Below are positions 7,319 to 14,804 of a stretch of 35,794 nucleotides of DNA, piece after piece (position 1 is the first letter of the stretch; each line of letters opens with the position of its first letter). The stretch is taken from the IMG/VR virus record IMGVR_UViG_3300022169_000012, positions 1 through 35,794 of that record; one strand, given 5' to 3'. The translations under genes were made by a program, and so were the position numbers. The notes under the pieces were generated by a model. It did no database searches and was not told the origin of the DNA. It saw only the letters and a program-made list of their open reading frames with translations. Source of the stretch: a virus.

Positions 7319-8805
7319 GGGACTACGCGAAAGAGTATGCCAACTATCATTCTGATCCCGAACAGATTAAACGACGGACTGCACGAAATGCGGCACGTCG
7401 TGCAATGCGAGGTCGTAAAGATCTGACTGACGAGAAGGACGTTCATCATAAGGATAACAATCCTATGAACAACGACAAATCAAATCTCTCTATTGTGACT
7501 CAACACTACAATAGAAGAGAACCTAGACTGCGTATGGAAGATCTCCGTAAGTGGTTTGGTAAAGGAAAGAAGGGTGATTGGGTTCGTGTAGGTACCGATG
7601 GAGATATCAAGGGTGACTGTGCAAGAGAACCAGGCGAAGGTAAACCTAAGTGTATGCCCCGAGACAAAGCACACAGTATGAAGAAGAAAGACCGTGCATC
7701 TAGTGCACGTAGAAAGAGAAGTGCTGACCCAGATACAGATCGACCGGGAACAGGAAACAAACCTATTATGGTTAAGACAGATAAAAAGGAATCAGCAGGG
7801 ATGCAAGAAAAAACTAATTGGAAAATGGGTGATGGACGACCAAGGAACGGCGCTCGTATCGAAAACGATAGATTCTGGAACTTACCAAAAGCGCAATTGA
7901 TGTACATTAGGAAAGATGCACATGATGCCATGAAAGCAAATCCTACTGGAAAAAAGGCAGGAAAGTACGCAGACGAAGTCAATGATGCTGCAACTGTTTT
8001 GGCTTGGAGAAAGAAAAACGGTATAAGAGAGTCGGTCGAACTTGAAGAAAAAAACGTACCTACTAACCCTGCGTTATGGTCTAAGTTTAAGTCACAGGCA
8101 AAGGCAAAGTTTGACGTATATCCCTCCGCATATGCAAACGGATGGGCATCTAAACAATATAAAGCTGCCGGTGGTAGTTGGAAAACGGAGAGTGTACAGG
8201 AAATGATGACTTTTAGTCAGATGAGAGAAGCGGTTCAAGATTGGAAAGTTACGGTTACAAAACCAGTCAACAAGTTAAAGAAAGGTGCATCCCAGTCAGT
8301 TAAAGCCCGTTCTGCATTTGAAGCAATCAACAAAGCAATCAAACTATGGGGTGATCCAGCTCTTAAAACGGCACCAGCAAGTTCGTTTAGTGTTGCTAAA
8401 GATAAGTTTCCCACTAACACTAGTGCTACCCAAGGTAAACGAATGGGAGAGTCGGTAGACCTCGAAGAAGCAAAGGAAATGACCTACACTGTAGTTCATG
8501 CTAGGAAAGGTAAGGTTGTAGTTAAAGCAACTAGTTCATATGATGCGGCACAGAAAGCGGCAAAGCAATGGAAACTAAAGTCTACTGCCGGTGTTGATGC
8601 TTATCTTATGGAGGAAAATGTTGATGAAACAAAAGTACCTGCACTAAAAACCTCAGATTATCCCAAAGGCACTTCTCAGTCTGCACAGGCATTCAAAGAT
8701 AGGTTCGCTAAAAAGAAACCTGTATCTCAAATGACTCCTGCTGAGAAAGCAGCGAACGATAAGAAACGTAAAGAATACAACGCCTACCAGAAATCTAGGA
8801 AATAG
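7315..8805 (+). CDS. Composite late protein: HNH-like, DUF5872-like and other small domains
   Basis: A 496-residue basic protein starting with GTG in a GTGA overlap. Residues 1-70 contain an HNH-like core (DVHHKDNNPMNNDKSNLSIV, with the His pair at 44-45 and His64). A W-F-G-K-G-K-K-G-D-W-V segment with CAREPGEGKPKCMPR follows, then FWNLPKAQLMYIRKDAHDAMKANP. Around residues 252-295 is a DUF5872-like stretch (KFDVYPSAYANGWASKQYK). Two nearly identical linkers, ESVELEE and ESVDLEE, separate parts. At codon 298 an internal ATG (8206) gives MTFSQMREAVQD, which again looks like a capsid-targeting N-terminus. The make-up suggests a virion protein assembled from modules and perhaps cut by the prohead protease; nuclease activity is possible but unproven. 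Confidence 0.7.
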   Translation: MRDYAKEYANYHSDPEQIKRRTARNAARRAMRGRKDLTDEKDVHHKDNNPMNNDKSNLSIVTQHYNRREPRLRMEDLRKWFGKGKKGDWVRVGTDGDIKGDCAREPGEGKPKCMPRDKAHSMKKKDRASSARRKRSADPDTDRPGTGNKPIMVKTDKKESAGMQEKTNWKMGDGRPRNGARIENDRFWNLPKAQLMYIRKDAHDAMKANPTGKKAGKYADEVNDAATVLAWRKKNGIRESVELEEKNVPTNPALWSKFKSQAKAKFDVYPSAYANGWASKQYKAAGGSWKTESVQEMMTFSQMREAVQDWKVTVTKPVNKLKKGASQSVKARSAFEAINKAIKLWGDPALKTAPASSFSVAKDKFPTNTSATQGKRMGESVDLEEAKEMTYTVVHARKGKVVVKATSSYDAAQKAAKQWKLKSTAGVDAYLMEENVDETKVPALKTSDYPKGTSQSAQAFKDRFAKKKPVSQMTPAEKAANDKKRKEYNAYQKSRK

Positions 8806-8827
8806 GATTAGTTAAGGAGACAACCAC

Positions 8828-9649
8828 ATGGCACAGTACTCAACATTTAGACAGAATCACTTTGGTAGAAGGAATAAAGACCTTCACGAAGTGGTTATGT
8901 TGGCAGACAAAGACGGTAACCTATCAAACGCCTTTGGAGCGGCATCTAACATCCCATTATCAAATGGTGATATTTCGGGTTACATACCCGTACATAAGTT
9001 TGGTGCGATTGACGGCACTGTCGGTACTGGTTGGTCAACTGTTTGGACTGGTGCGGAAACTACTGATCAACAGTTGTATCCTTGGCCTGCAATCGGTGCT
9101 GCCAGTGTTGTTACTGTAGTATCTACTAGTGGCAGTGACATAACTACTGTTACACTAGAAGGTTTGGATGCTAACTATGCATTCCAGACTGAGACTCTTA
9201 CCTTGACTGGAGAAACACCTGTAACTGGTGCCAAGACTTGGCACAGAATCAACCGTGCGTTTATGTCTGGTACTGCCACTAACGTGGGTACTATTATTGT
9301 TAAGAATGCGACACCTACTGTTATCACAGAGATTAAAGCAGGGCGTGGGCAATCACTACAGGCATTTTACACTGTTCCCGCAGGTTGTACTGGGTTCTTA
9401 AATAGTATACAGATGACTTCAAGTAAGGCCCAGCCAGCAGAGATATCTATGTTTGCCCGTCCTTTTGGTGGTGCATTCCGAGTCGTTAGTGGGGTGTTCT
9501 TATACCAAAGTGACCACACTATCGAGTATGCTACTCCGATTAAGTTCACTGAGAAGACCGACATTGATGTTCGTGCTATTGGTGCCTCTAACGGTGTTAT
9601 ATCGGTGTCGTTTGATTTAGTCCATGTTGAAAATAGTGTCCTTACATAA
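8828..9649 (+). CDS. Putative virion structural protein (beta-rich)
   Basis: A 273-residue protein with a strong AAGGAG ribosome site. It is rich in Thr, Val, Gly and Ser and poor in charge, with repeated beta-strand patterns (SVVTVVSTSGSDITTVTLEG) typical of fibre, decoration or capsid-surface proteins. The motif TVWTGAETTDQQLYPWP and the closing VSFDLVHVENS segment resemble structural proteins of other marine phages. There is no enzyme motif, signal peptide or membrane segment. Late-gene neighbours on both sides agree with a virion role; its exact position in the particle is unknown. Confidence 0.7.
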   Translation: MAQYSTFRQNHFGRRNKDLHEVVMLADKDGNLSNAFGAASNIPLSNGDISGYIPVHKFGAIDGTVGTGWSTVWTGAETTDQQLYPWPAIGAASVVTVVSTSGSDITTVTLEGLDANYAFQTETLTLTGETPVTGAKTWHRINRAFMSGTATNVGTIIVKNATPTVITEIKAGRGQSLQAFYTVPAGCTGFLNSIQMTSSKAQPAEISMFARPFGGAFRVVSGVFLYQSDHTIEYATPIKFTEKTDIDVRAIGASNGVISVSFDLVHVENSVLT

Positions 9650-9668
9650 ATCTGTACATTTCATAAGG

Positions 9669-9676
9669 TATAAATA
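9669..9676 (+). promoter_or_regulatory. T4-type late promoter TATAAATA, almost at the start codon
   Basis: An exact TATAAATA box only five bases ahead of the ATG at 9682. With the usual T4 spacing, transcription would begin at or very near the start codon, so mRNA from this promoter would be leaderless or nearly so. AAGG at 9665-9668 could serve as a distant ribosome site on read-through transcripts. Confidence 0.65.
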
Positions 9677-9681
9677 GATTA

Positions 9682-9951
9682 ATGAAATCATTTAAACAAC
9701 ATTACAACGAAGCGACTTATCAGGGGAAGAAAGTTTCTCTGAATAAACCAATGTCTGGGGATGTAAAGAAGTCCAAAGTTTATGTTGACCCTGACGGTGA
9801 CGGTAAGGCAAAGAAAGTTAACTTCGGTGACAAAAACATGACGATCAAGAAGAATATTCCTGCCCGTCGAAAATCATTCAGGGCACGTCATAACTGCGAC
9901 AATCCGGGCCCAAAAGACAAGGCGCGATATTGGTCGTGTAAGGCGTGGTAA
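9682..9951 (+). CDS. Small basic late protein with capsid-targeting-like N-terminus
   Basis: An 89-residue basic protein. It begins MKSFKQHYNEA, close to the T4 internal-protein leader MKTYQEFIAEA, with an NE|A site where gp21-type proteases cut. The remainder matches a family widespread in phages and large viruses: a VYVDPDGDGKAKKVNFGDK stretch and a C-terminal PARRKSFRARHNCDNPG...RYWSCKAW signature with two Cys. The basic signature suggests nucleic-acid contact. Late promoter directly ahead. I infer an internal head protein; its activity is unknown. Confidence 0.75.
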   Translation: MKSFKQHYNEATYQGKKVSLNKPMSGDVKKSKVYVDPDGDGKAKKVNFGDKNMTIKKNIPARRKSFRARHNCDNPGPKDKARYWSCKAW

Positions 9952-9952
9952 T

Positions 9953-10243
9953 ATGAGTGCAGATACAAACGCAAATCGTCTAAATCGCATCGAAGAAAAA
10001 ATCGATAAGATGACCGATGCCATTGTTTCACTAGCAAGGGTGGAAGAAAAAATCGAAGACTTGGAAACACGTCGAGCGGAACAGCACGAACGGATGAACC
10101 GTTTGTCCGGTAAAATCGACAACATAGAAACACACGTAACTACTCTAGTAGAGAAAGTTGCGTACATGCAAAAGTTTGTTTGGATAGTCTTAGGTACTAT
10201 TGCAACCTGTCTTAGCGCTTACTTTACACAATATATTTCTTGA
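9953..10243 (+). CDS. Coiled-coil protein with C-terminal membrane anchor (XhlA-like)
   Basis: A 96-residue protein. Residues 8-68 show heptad repeats (RLNRIEEKIDKMTDAIVSL), and a single hydrophobic helix near residues 73-92 (FVWIVLGTIATCLSAYFTQY) ends the protein. This tail-anchored layout is like XhlA-type haemolysin/holin-associated proteins and some phage membrane proteins, so it may assist lysis. Similarity is in layout only. Confidence 0.6.
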   Translation: MSADTNANRLNRIEEKIDKMTDAIVSLARVEEKIEDLETRRAEQHERMNRLSGKIDNIETHVTTLVEKVAYMQKFVWIVLGTIATCLSAYFTQYIS

Positions 10244-10261
10244 TCGGAGAAACTAAACAAA

Positions 10262-11242
10262 ATGAACAAAGAACTGTACGACAAAATGGCAACCCTCTGG
10301 TCACAGGTAACTGAGAAAACCCTTGATCCAGTAGATAAAACAGCGGTCAAGAAGAAGTTTGATGACCGTAAAGACCAAGACTTAGACAACGATGGAGACA
10401 CCGACTCTACGGACAAGTATCTTCATAAGCGTCGTAAGGCGATCACTAAGGCGGTCACAAACGAAGATGCGGACGAAATGACCGAGTGTCCAGAGTGCGA
10501 TGGTTCTACAGAGAACCACGATCCGGATTGTCCTCGTGCCGAAAAAGGTGACAAGAAGAAGATCGACGAGAAGGATCTTGACCAAGACAACACTAAGAAG
10601 GCATTGAAGCACGACTGTGCATCTCATGTGACTTCAGAACAGTGGGGTTATGGAGAGTGTCTCGCTGGTGAACATACTCTGGTAGAACAAGAAGACGGTA
10701 CTGGTGTTGTTACTCATTACGTAGTAATGTTTGAACATGGTGTAGAACTCGTTTCTGTAGAAGAACTGACTGTCGTCAAAGAGAAGTCTCATATTCATGC
10801 AGGTAAGAAACCTCCTTTCGATGGCCCTTATAGTAAATCAGATAAGGAAACCAAGGATCGTTTTGGAAACGTTGTCAAGAAGAAGAATCTCGCAAAACAC
10901 CTAGCAAAGAAAGGTATGTCGAAGTTTGCAAAGAAAGAGTCGTATACTCCTGAAGATATGGAAAGCATGATTGATGCCGCAATCGACTTAGCACTCACCG
11001 AGAAGACTCGTGAGAAGAAGACTGGTGAGAGTGCACTTGACAAGTTCAAAGGTAAAGGTTCTAAGGACATGGCAGCAGACAATAGCGTCGGCAGTCCTAA
11101 AGAAGCAGACATCACAACCGATGAAGAAGGTCACGATGATGCGTCAAAGGCAGGTAAAGTAACTAAAGCTGCAAAAGCACGTGGCGCTGGAGACCAACTT
11201 TCCAACGGCGATAAGACTATAGTAAAAGGAGGAACGAAGTAA
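10262..11242 (+). CDS. Late acidic/basic repeat-rich protein with Ca-binding-like DxDxDG motif
   Basis: A 326-residue, highly charged protein. Near residues 39-58 it has DQDLDNDGDTDSTDKYLHKR, a dockerin/EF-like calcium-binding signature found in several phage late proteins. A CPECDG...DPDCPR cluster at about 75-90 could bind zinc. Residues 118-170 form a distinct small domain (HDCASHVTSEQWGYGECLAG). The C-terminal third is low-complexity with KTREKKTGES and DLALTE. It overlaps the next gene by one base. Several LxE sites could be cut by a prohead protease. A scaffold-like or internal virion role is possible; I do not recognise a named homologue. Confidence 0.65.
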   Translation: MNKELYDKMATLWSQVTEKTLDPVDKTAVKKKFDDRKDQDLDNDGDTDSTDKYLHKRRKAITKAVTNEDADEMTECPECDGSTENHDPDCPRAEKGDKKKIDEKDLDQDNTKKALKHDCASHVTSEQWGYGECLAGEHTLVEQEDGTGVVTHYVVMFEHGVELVSVEELTVVKEKSHIHAGKKPPFDGPYSKSDKETKDRFGNVVKKKNLAKHLAKKGMSKFAKKESYTPEDMESMIDAAIDLALTEKTREKKTGESALDKFKGKGSKDMAADNSVGSPKEADITTDEEGHDDASKAGKVTKAAKARGAGDQLSNGDKTIVKGGTK

Positions 11243-11535
11243 TGTCAGCACCAAAGAATGCAATACCTACCCCCAATGGTTGGATTCACGAGAAAACTGG
11301 TGAACTTCTAAAGTCACAGAAGTTAACATCTACATTTATTGCAGCATGGCACGGTATAACTGAATTGACTGAGGTTGTACCTGCACCTAAACCTGCACCT
11401 AAACCTCGTGTTACAAAACCCAAAGTACAAACCTTACGCGAAGCACCTGCGGTAGAACGTGAAGTCCAAGAAGAAGAAAAGTCTTGGCACGACTCACCAG
11501 CTGTTTTCACCCCACAGGAATTAAAGGAAGACTAA
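11242..11535 (+). CDS. Small late protein with proline-lysine repeat
   Basis: A 97-residue protein. The N-terminus (AIPTPNGWIHEKTGELLKSQKL) is like other T4-like phage proteins that start with NGW and GELLKSQ. The centre has tandem Pro-Ala-Pro-Lys repeats (PAPKPAPKPR, coded by a duplicated 12-base unit near 11382-11405), probably a flexible linker, and the C-terminus is acidic. Its start overlaps the previous stop. Function unknown; location in the late block suggests a virion component. Confidence 0.65.
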   Translation: MSAPKNAIPTPNGWIHEKTGELLKSQKLTSTFIAAWHGITELTEVVPAPKPAPKPRVTKPKVQTLREAPAVEREVQEEEKSWHDSPAVFTPQELKED

Positions 11536-11536
11536 T

Positions 11537-11866
11537 ATGTCCGATACTAAAACAATCGATTCTAGTTTACTTGACGGTGTCGATGCTAATGGTGATGGAC
11601 ATATATCGAAAGAAGAACTTGAGATGCATCTTGAGTTCAAACGGAAAGAGTTAGAAGATCAGGACGCAATGCGTGATGCACAAAGAAGCATGACGTGGTT
11701 TGCATTGGGTGGATTGTTGTTATATCCATTTGCTGTAGTACTTGCAGCTCTGTCTGGACTTGATGAAGCTCAAAAGACTTTGGGTTCAATGGCACCCACA
11801 TACTTTGTAGCTGTTGCTGGTATTGTTGCAGCATTCTTTGGTGCACAAGCTTACTCTAAAAAATAA
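11537..11866 (+). CDS. EF-hand membrane protein
   Basis: A 109-residue protein. A canonical EF-hand loop at residues 16-27 (DANGDGHISKEE: ligands Asp16, Asn18, Asp20, Ser24, Glu27) is followed by a charged helix, then two hydrophobic helices near residues 52-70 and 86-105. The loop should bind calcium on one side of the inner membrane. T4-like marine phages carry similar small EF-hand membrane proteins of unknown role; involvement in lysis or envelope change is a guess. Confidence 0.75.
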   Translation: MSDTKTIDSSLLDGVDANGDGHISKEELEMHLEFKRKELEDQDAMRDAQRSMTWFALGGLLLYPFAVVLAALSGLDEAQKTLGSMAPTYFVAVAGIVAAFFGAQAYSKK

Positions 11867-11878
11867 ACTAGAACAAGG

Positions 11879-11910
11879 TGTTCCAACAAGGATAGAACTG
11901 AGTTGGAACA
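11879..11910 (+). other. Inverted repeat, possible weak terminator or regulatory hairpin
   Basis: A perfect 9-bp inverted repeat TGTTCCAAC/GTTGGAACA (11879-11887 and 11902-11910) with a 14-base loop, in the 99-base gap between the EF-hand gene and the exported-protein cluster. The sequence after it (TTCTTTGC) is only moderately T-rich, so termination would be weak. A poor -10-like TATACT at 11924-11929 follows. Confidence 0.5.
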
Positions 11911-11965
11911 TTCTTTGCATATATATACTATGCAACACAATATTATTTTAAAGGATGGTTACATT

Positions 11966-12529
11966 ATGCAAAAGTTTATCATATTCTCATTGATGGTTTT
12001 CAGTAGTTTGACATTCGCTCAGACTGAACCCAGCGATGAAGTGCCGCAGGATATTATCTACACAGATAGTACAACGGATAGCACGGTCAGGTCACAAGCG
12101 TCTTCAACCACTACGTTAAAATCCCCGCCTGCTTCTGCGATCACACCTACTATAAACACCTCCAACTCGGATCTCTGTACATTCGGAGTCGCTGGTGCCG
12201 TACAGACCCAGATATTGGGTATTTCTACGGGAACACAGGTCACGGATGATAATTGTGAAAGGTTAAAAAATGCGAAGACCCTGTATGATATGGGTATGAA
12301 AGTTGCAGCAGTATCAGTAATGTGTACTGACCGTCGTGTTTTTGACGCTATGATGAATGCAGGTACTCCATGTCCCTATGATGGGATGATTGGTAAAGAG
12401 GCAAAGACCGCATGGGAAATTGCAGAAGCAAACGGCGAAGATGTCGTAGAGGAGGATTGGAGTGATGGTACTAAGACAATGGCTGGTGCCGGTGCTGTTA
12501 TTACTTTGTTGCTCGGTCTCTTACTCTAG
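11966..12529 (+). CDS. Exported protein with signal peptide and C-terminal hydrophobic tail
   Basis: A 187-residue protein. The frame is open from 11903, but the ATG at 11966 has AAAGGATGG just upstream and gives a clean signal peptide (basic MQK, hydrophobic FIIFSLMVFSSL, cut after FA). A Ser/Thr-rich linker follows, then a compact Cys-containing domain (CERLKNAKTLYDMGMKVAAVSVMC, given here as CERLKNAK and YDMGMKVAAVSVMC) and a last hydrophobic segment (AGAVITLLLGLLL). Four Cys residues could form disulfides in the periplasm. Related exported proteins occur in T4-like marine phages. First of five exported proteins in a row. Function unknown. Confidence 0.7.
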   Translation: MQKFIIFSLMVFSSLTFAQTEPSDEVPQDIIYTDSTTDSTVRSQASSTTTLKSPPASAITPTINTSNSDLCTFGVAGAVQTQILGISTGTQVTDDNCERLKNAKTLYDMGMKVAAVSVMCTDRRVFDAMMNAGTPCPYDGMIGKEAKTAWEIAEANGEDVVEEDWSDGTKTMAGAGAVITLLLGLLL

Positions 12530-13340
12530 TACCGAATATGGTATTACAGGTAATGCCGCACGTGACAATGCTTTACAGTGGGTGATGAGTAATATCTTAC
12601 CCCAACAGGCAGGGTTACAAGTAAACAGTGTATTCTATCGATATACGACGGTTAAGAACCCGGAAGACGATATGTTAGTACATGTGCAGAATGAAAATGC
12701 ACGAGGAACTGGATATATCTTTCGAGAGACAGATGACTGGAGTGGAGTGAACGGTAACACGATCACTAAGTCTGTTCCTGTGCCCCTGATACCAATTGAT
12801 TTTTGGGGTAATGGATCTATAGAAGTGGAAGGTCAAGGATCGGTAGTTGACACAGAGGTTGTTTATGGATACCAGTTTGATCCATGTTTCGACCCACAGT
12901 CTAACCCCACATGTCCAAACTATGTAGATCCAATGGCAGTTGTGAACGAAGCGATCGATGTAATAGATCCACTGGACGAGGATTACATTCAGGCAGAGTT
13001 AGATAGAAAGTCAAACATGCGAGCACAGGACGAGGAAGACGAACGTCGTGAACGCCGTGCGACTGCCGAACAGGTAGAAGAAGATGATACAAGACTGGAA
13101 GTCTTACTTGGTATTGCAATAGAGTCCGAGTTTAGTGCAGATCAACTTGTATTACATAACAATTTAATGGCGTTGAAGGGTATTCCAACGTCATACACGT
13201 ATACTATAAATGGGGGGACATACAACGACGCGGTGACGTTGAAGGATGCTAAACTTCCCAAGAATAGTAAAGGATTGAGAGTGAGTCTGGCGCAGGATCT
13301 TAAGCACCAGCAAATAGTTAATTTACAGTATGCAAAGTAA
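12465..13340 (+). CDS. Exported protein, 65-base overlap with upstream gene
   Basis: A 291-residue protein. ATG at 12465 (a GTG lies just before it) is chosen because AGAGGAGG at 12448-12455 is an almost perfect ribosome site. The signal peptide VLRQWLVPVLLLLCCSVSYS is coded entirely within the end of the previous gene, in another frame. The mature protein has a beta-rich first half, a CFDPQSNPTCPNYVDP segment with two Cys, a helical stretch of Glu/Arg (EEDERRERRATAEQVEED) and a beta-rich end. Not recognised. It is coupled to the upstream exported protein, so the two may act together. Confidence 0.65.
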   Translation: MVLRQWLVPVLLLLCCSVSYSSTEYGITGNAARDNALQWVMSNILPQQAGLQVNSVFYRYTTVKNPEDDMLVHVQNENARGTGYIFRETDDWSGVNGNTITKSVPVPLIPIDFWGNGSIEVEGQGSVVDTEVVYGYQFDPCFDPQSNPTCPNYVDPMAVVNEAIDVIDPLDEDYIQAELDRKSNMRAQDEEDERRERRATAEQVEEDDTRLEVLLGIAIESEFSADQLVLHNNLMALKGIPTSYTYTINGGTYNDAVTLKDAKLPKNSKGLRVSLAQDLKHQQIVNLQYAK

Positions 13341-13361
13341 GTAAGTAAAGGAGAACATAAA

Positions 13362-13865
13362 ATGTTCAAGAAGTCTTTTGTATTATTGTTATTGATGATT
13401 TTAGGTAACACTGCAATTGCGAGTACTCAGATACCAGTTAGTGGTTCTGTAGAAAGCAAATGTGTAGTGACTCAGGATATCGGTGGGGTGTTTGGTAACC
13501 CTGCTCCCGGTACCCTAAGTACCGATCCTACTGATGGTGGTGTACGTCCTATAGTGCGATTTGATGTCGTTCAGGCAAGTTATTACAAAGCAGTAATAAC
13601 TTCTCCGGACGCTTTCACAGAGAGTCCCGCACTATCTGATGTTGTATACTGGACAGGAGAGGTTACCGTTGATCAAGTATCGGACAGCACTATGAGTTCA
13701 TATGATACTGACAAAGTAGAATACAACAACGTAACTGAGATCACTCTCAGTGTCGCTGGTTCTACTTGGTTCAAGATCGACTCTGAAGTAGTTTATGGCG
13801 TAGGTCGTGCATTCCCCGGTGGTTCTTATCAGACTGCTGTGGTTGCCGAGTGTATTGCCATCTAA
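13362..13865 (+). CDS. Exported beta-rich protein, pilin/spore-coat-U-like appearance
   Basis: A 167-residue protein with an AAAGGAG ribosome site and a signal peptide cut after AIA. The mature part is nearly all beta-strand pattern, starts IPVSGSVESKCVV and ends AVVAECIAI, so a Cys near each end could form one disulfide, as in fimbrial or spore-coat-U proteins. That resemblance is in layout only. A terminator follows at 13892. It may be secreted to the periplasm or cell surface. Confidence 0.65.
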   Translation: MFKKSFVLLLLMILGNTAIASTQIPVSGSVESKCVVTQDIGGVFGNPAPGTLSTDPTDGGVRPIVRFDVVQASYYKAVITSPDAFTESPALSDVVYWTGEVTVDQVSDSTMSSYDTDKVEYNNVTEITLSVAGSTWFKIDSEVVYGVGRAFPGGSYQTAVVAECIAI

Positions 13866-13891
13866 GAACCGTGCACGTTTTTCCACCGAAT

Positions 13892-13916
13892 AAAGTGGCA
13901 TTTACCCACTTTTTTT
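13892..13916 (+). terminator. Rho-independent terminator
   Basis: A 7-bp stem AAAGTGG/CCACTTT (13892-13898 and 13906-13912) with a seven-base loop, running into a T tract (13910-13916). It lies between the third and fourth exported-protein genes. Confidence 0.7.
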
Positions 13917-13933
13917 AACTGAGTAATAGAGTG

Positions 13934-14335
13934 ATGAATGGATTAAGACGTGCATACGTTTTCATAATGTTTTTAGCCATGAGTGGGTACGCAAGTGCCC
14001 ACGAATGGATTCCTACGTACCCTAAGTTAGAGATGTCACACATTCCCCGCGTGTTCACTACTCAGATGAGACTGTTCAACACTAGATCTGACGTGGCATA
14101 TTACAAAATACAGGTGTTTGATGCAGAGTGGGAGAAAGTTCCGTTTGCACTAAGTACGGCAACTGTTGCCACACACACCGTTCATGTACCTTTCCAATCT
14201 AGAAAGAAGATAGATATATACATAAGGTCAGTTGAATCTAGTCGTGCAGTGTATGTGTGTTCTAAGTCCAGACCCTTAAAAGTCGCAGTAACTAAAACTA
14301 TGTTATATTCGAGAATCTGCTCGAAGATAAAGTGA
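13934..14335 (+). CDS. Exported protein with Ig-like/chaperone-like pattern
   Basis: A 133-residue protein. GTG (13931) and ATG (13934) are adjacent; I use the ATG. The signal peptide runs to YASA, and the mature protein starts HEWIPTYPKLEMSH. The pattern MRLFNTRSDVAYYKIQVFD, with alternating strands and a later VYVCSKSR segment, resembles the first Ig domain of periplasmic pilus chaperones, though the key chaperone residues cannot be confirmed by eye. Similar exported proteins occur in other T4-like phages. It follows the pilin-like gene after a terminator and adjoins the next exported protein. Confidence 0.65.
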   Translation: MNGLRRAYVFIMFLAMSGYASAHEWIPTYPKLEMSHIPRVFTTQMRLFNTRSDVAYYKIQVFDAEWEKVPFALSTATVATHTVHVPFQSRKKIDIYIRSVESSRAVYVCSKSRPLKVAVTKTMLYSRICSKIK

Positions 14336-14336
14336 G

Positions 14337-14792
14337 ATGCAAATGAGAAGTATTTTAATTATACTCTTAATGATGATAAGTGTACATGTGTGGGGACAAT
14401 CTAGTTCTGTCAGCATGGCGTTACCAAGTTCATCACAGAGTTACCAGTCCGACAGAGTTCGGGCAGGACAGTTTGAGTGTACACAGGCCATTGGTTCTGC
14501 AACGAATCTAGAGTTCGGTGTAGTAGGCGTGTTGAACCAGAACGATCCATACGATACATACAACCAACAGAACGTCGGTGTGTATCCCGAAGGATACAAT
14601 CCTAACGGATTCATGAGAGACGTTGGAGTGTATGCAAAAATAACAATTCCATTGGGGAAGGTACCCAAGACAAGGTTGGATTGTAACCGACTATATCAGT
14701 TAGAGTTACGTGCAAGGGAATTGGAAATAAAAAAACTGGAAGCAGAGGTATACAATCTACGTAACCTCAAGTTTGCAGAGGGCACGGACTAG
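14337..14792 (+). CDS. Exported protein with C-terminal coiled coil
   Basis: A 151-residue protein that starts one base after the preceding stop. The signal peptide (RSILIILLMMISVHVWG) is cut before QSSSVSM. The mature centre has AGQFECTQAIGSATNLEFG and a DVGVYAKITIPLG beta segment, with Cys in FECTQ and LDCNR; a short coiled coil (LRARELEIKKLEAEVYNLRN) ends it. It resembles a small outer-membrane-linked or periplasmic protein. Fifth and last of the exported series. Function unknown. Confidence 0.65.
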   Translation: MQMRSILIILLMMISVHVWGQSSSVSMALPSSSQSYQSDRVRAGQFECTQAIGSATNLEFGVVGVLNQNDPYDTYNQQNVGVYPEGYNPNGFMRDVGVYAKITIPLGKVPKTRLDCNRLYQLELRARELEIKKLEAEVYNLRNLKFAEGTD

Positions 14793-14804
14793 GGAGAACA
14801 GATC

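Noticed and set aside
11382-11405. Duplicated 12-base unit as CRISPR or regulatory repeat
   Set aside because: It only encodes the Pro-Ala-Pro-Lys linker. No spaced repeats of CRISPR type were seen anywhere in the window.
13206-13213. TATAAATG as another late promoter
   Set aside because: One mismatch, inside a coding region, and no gene starts a suitable distance downstream.
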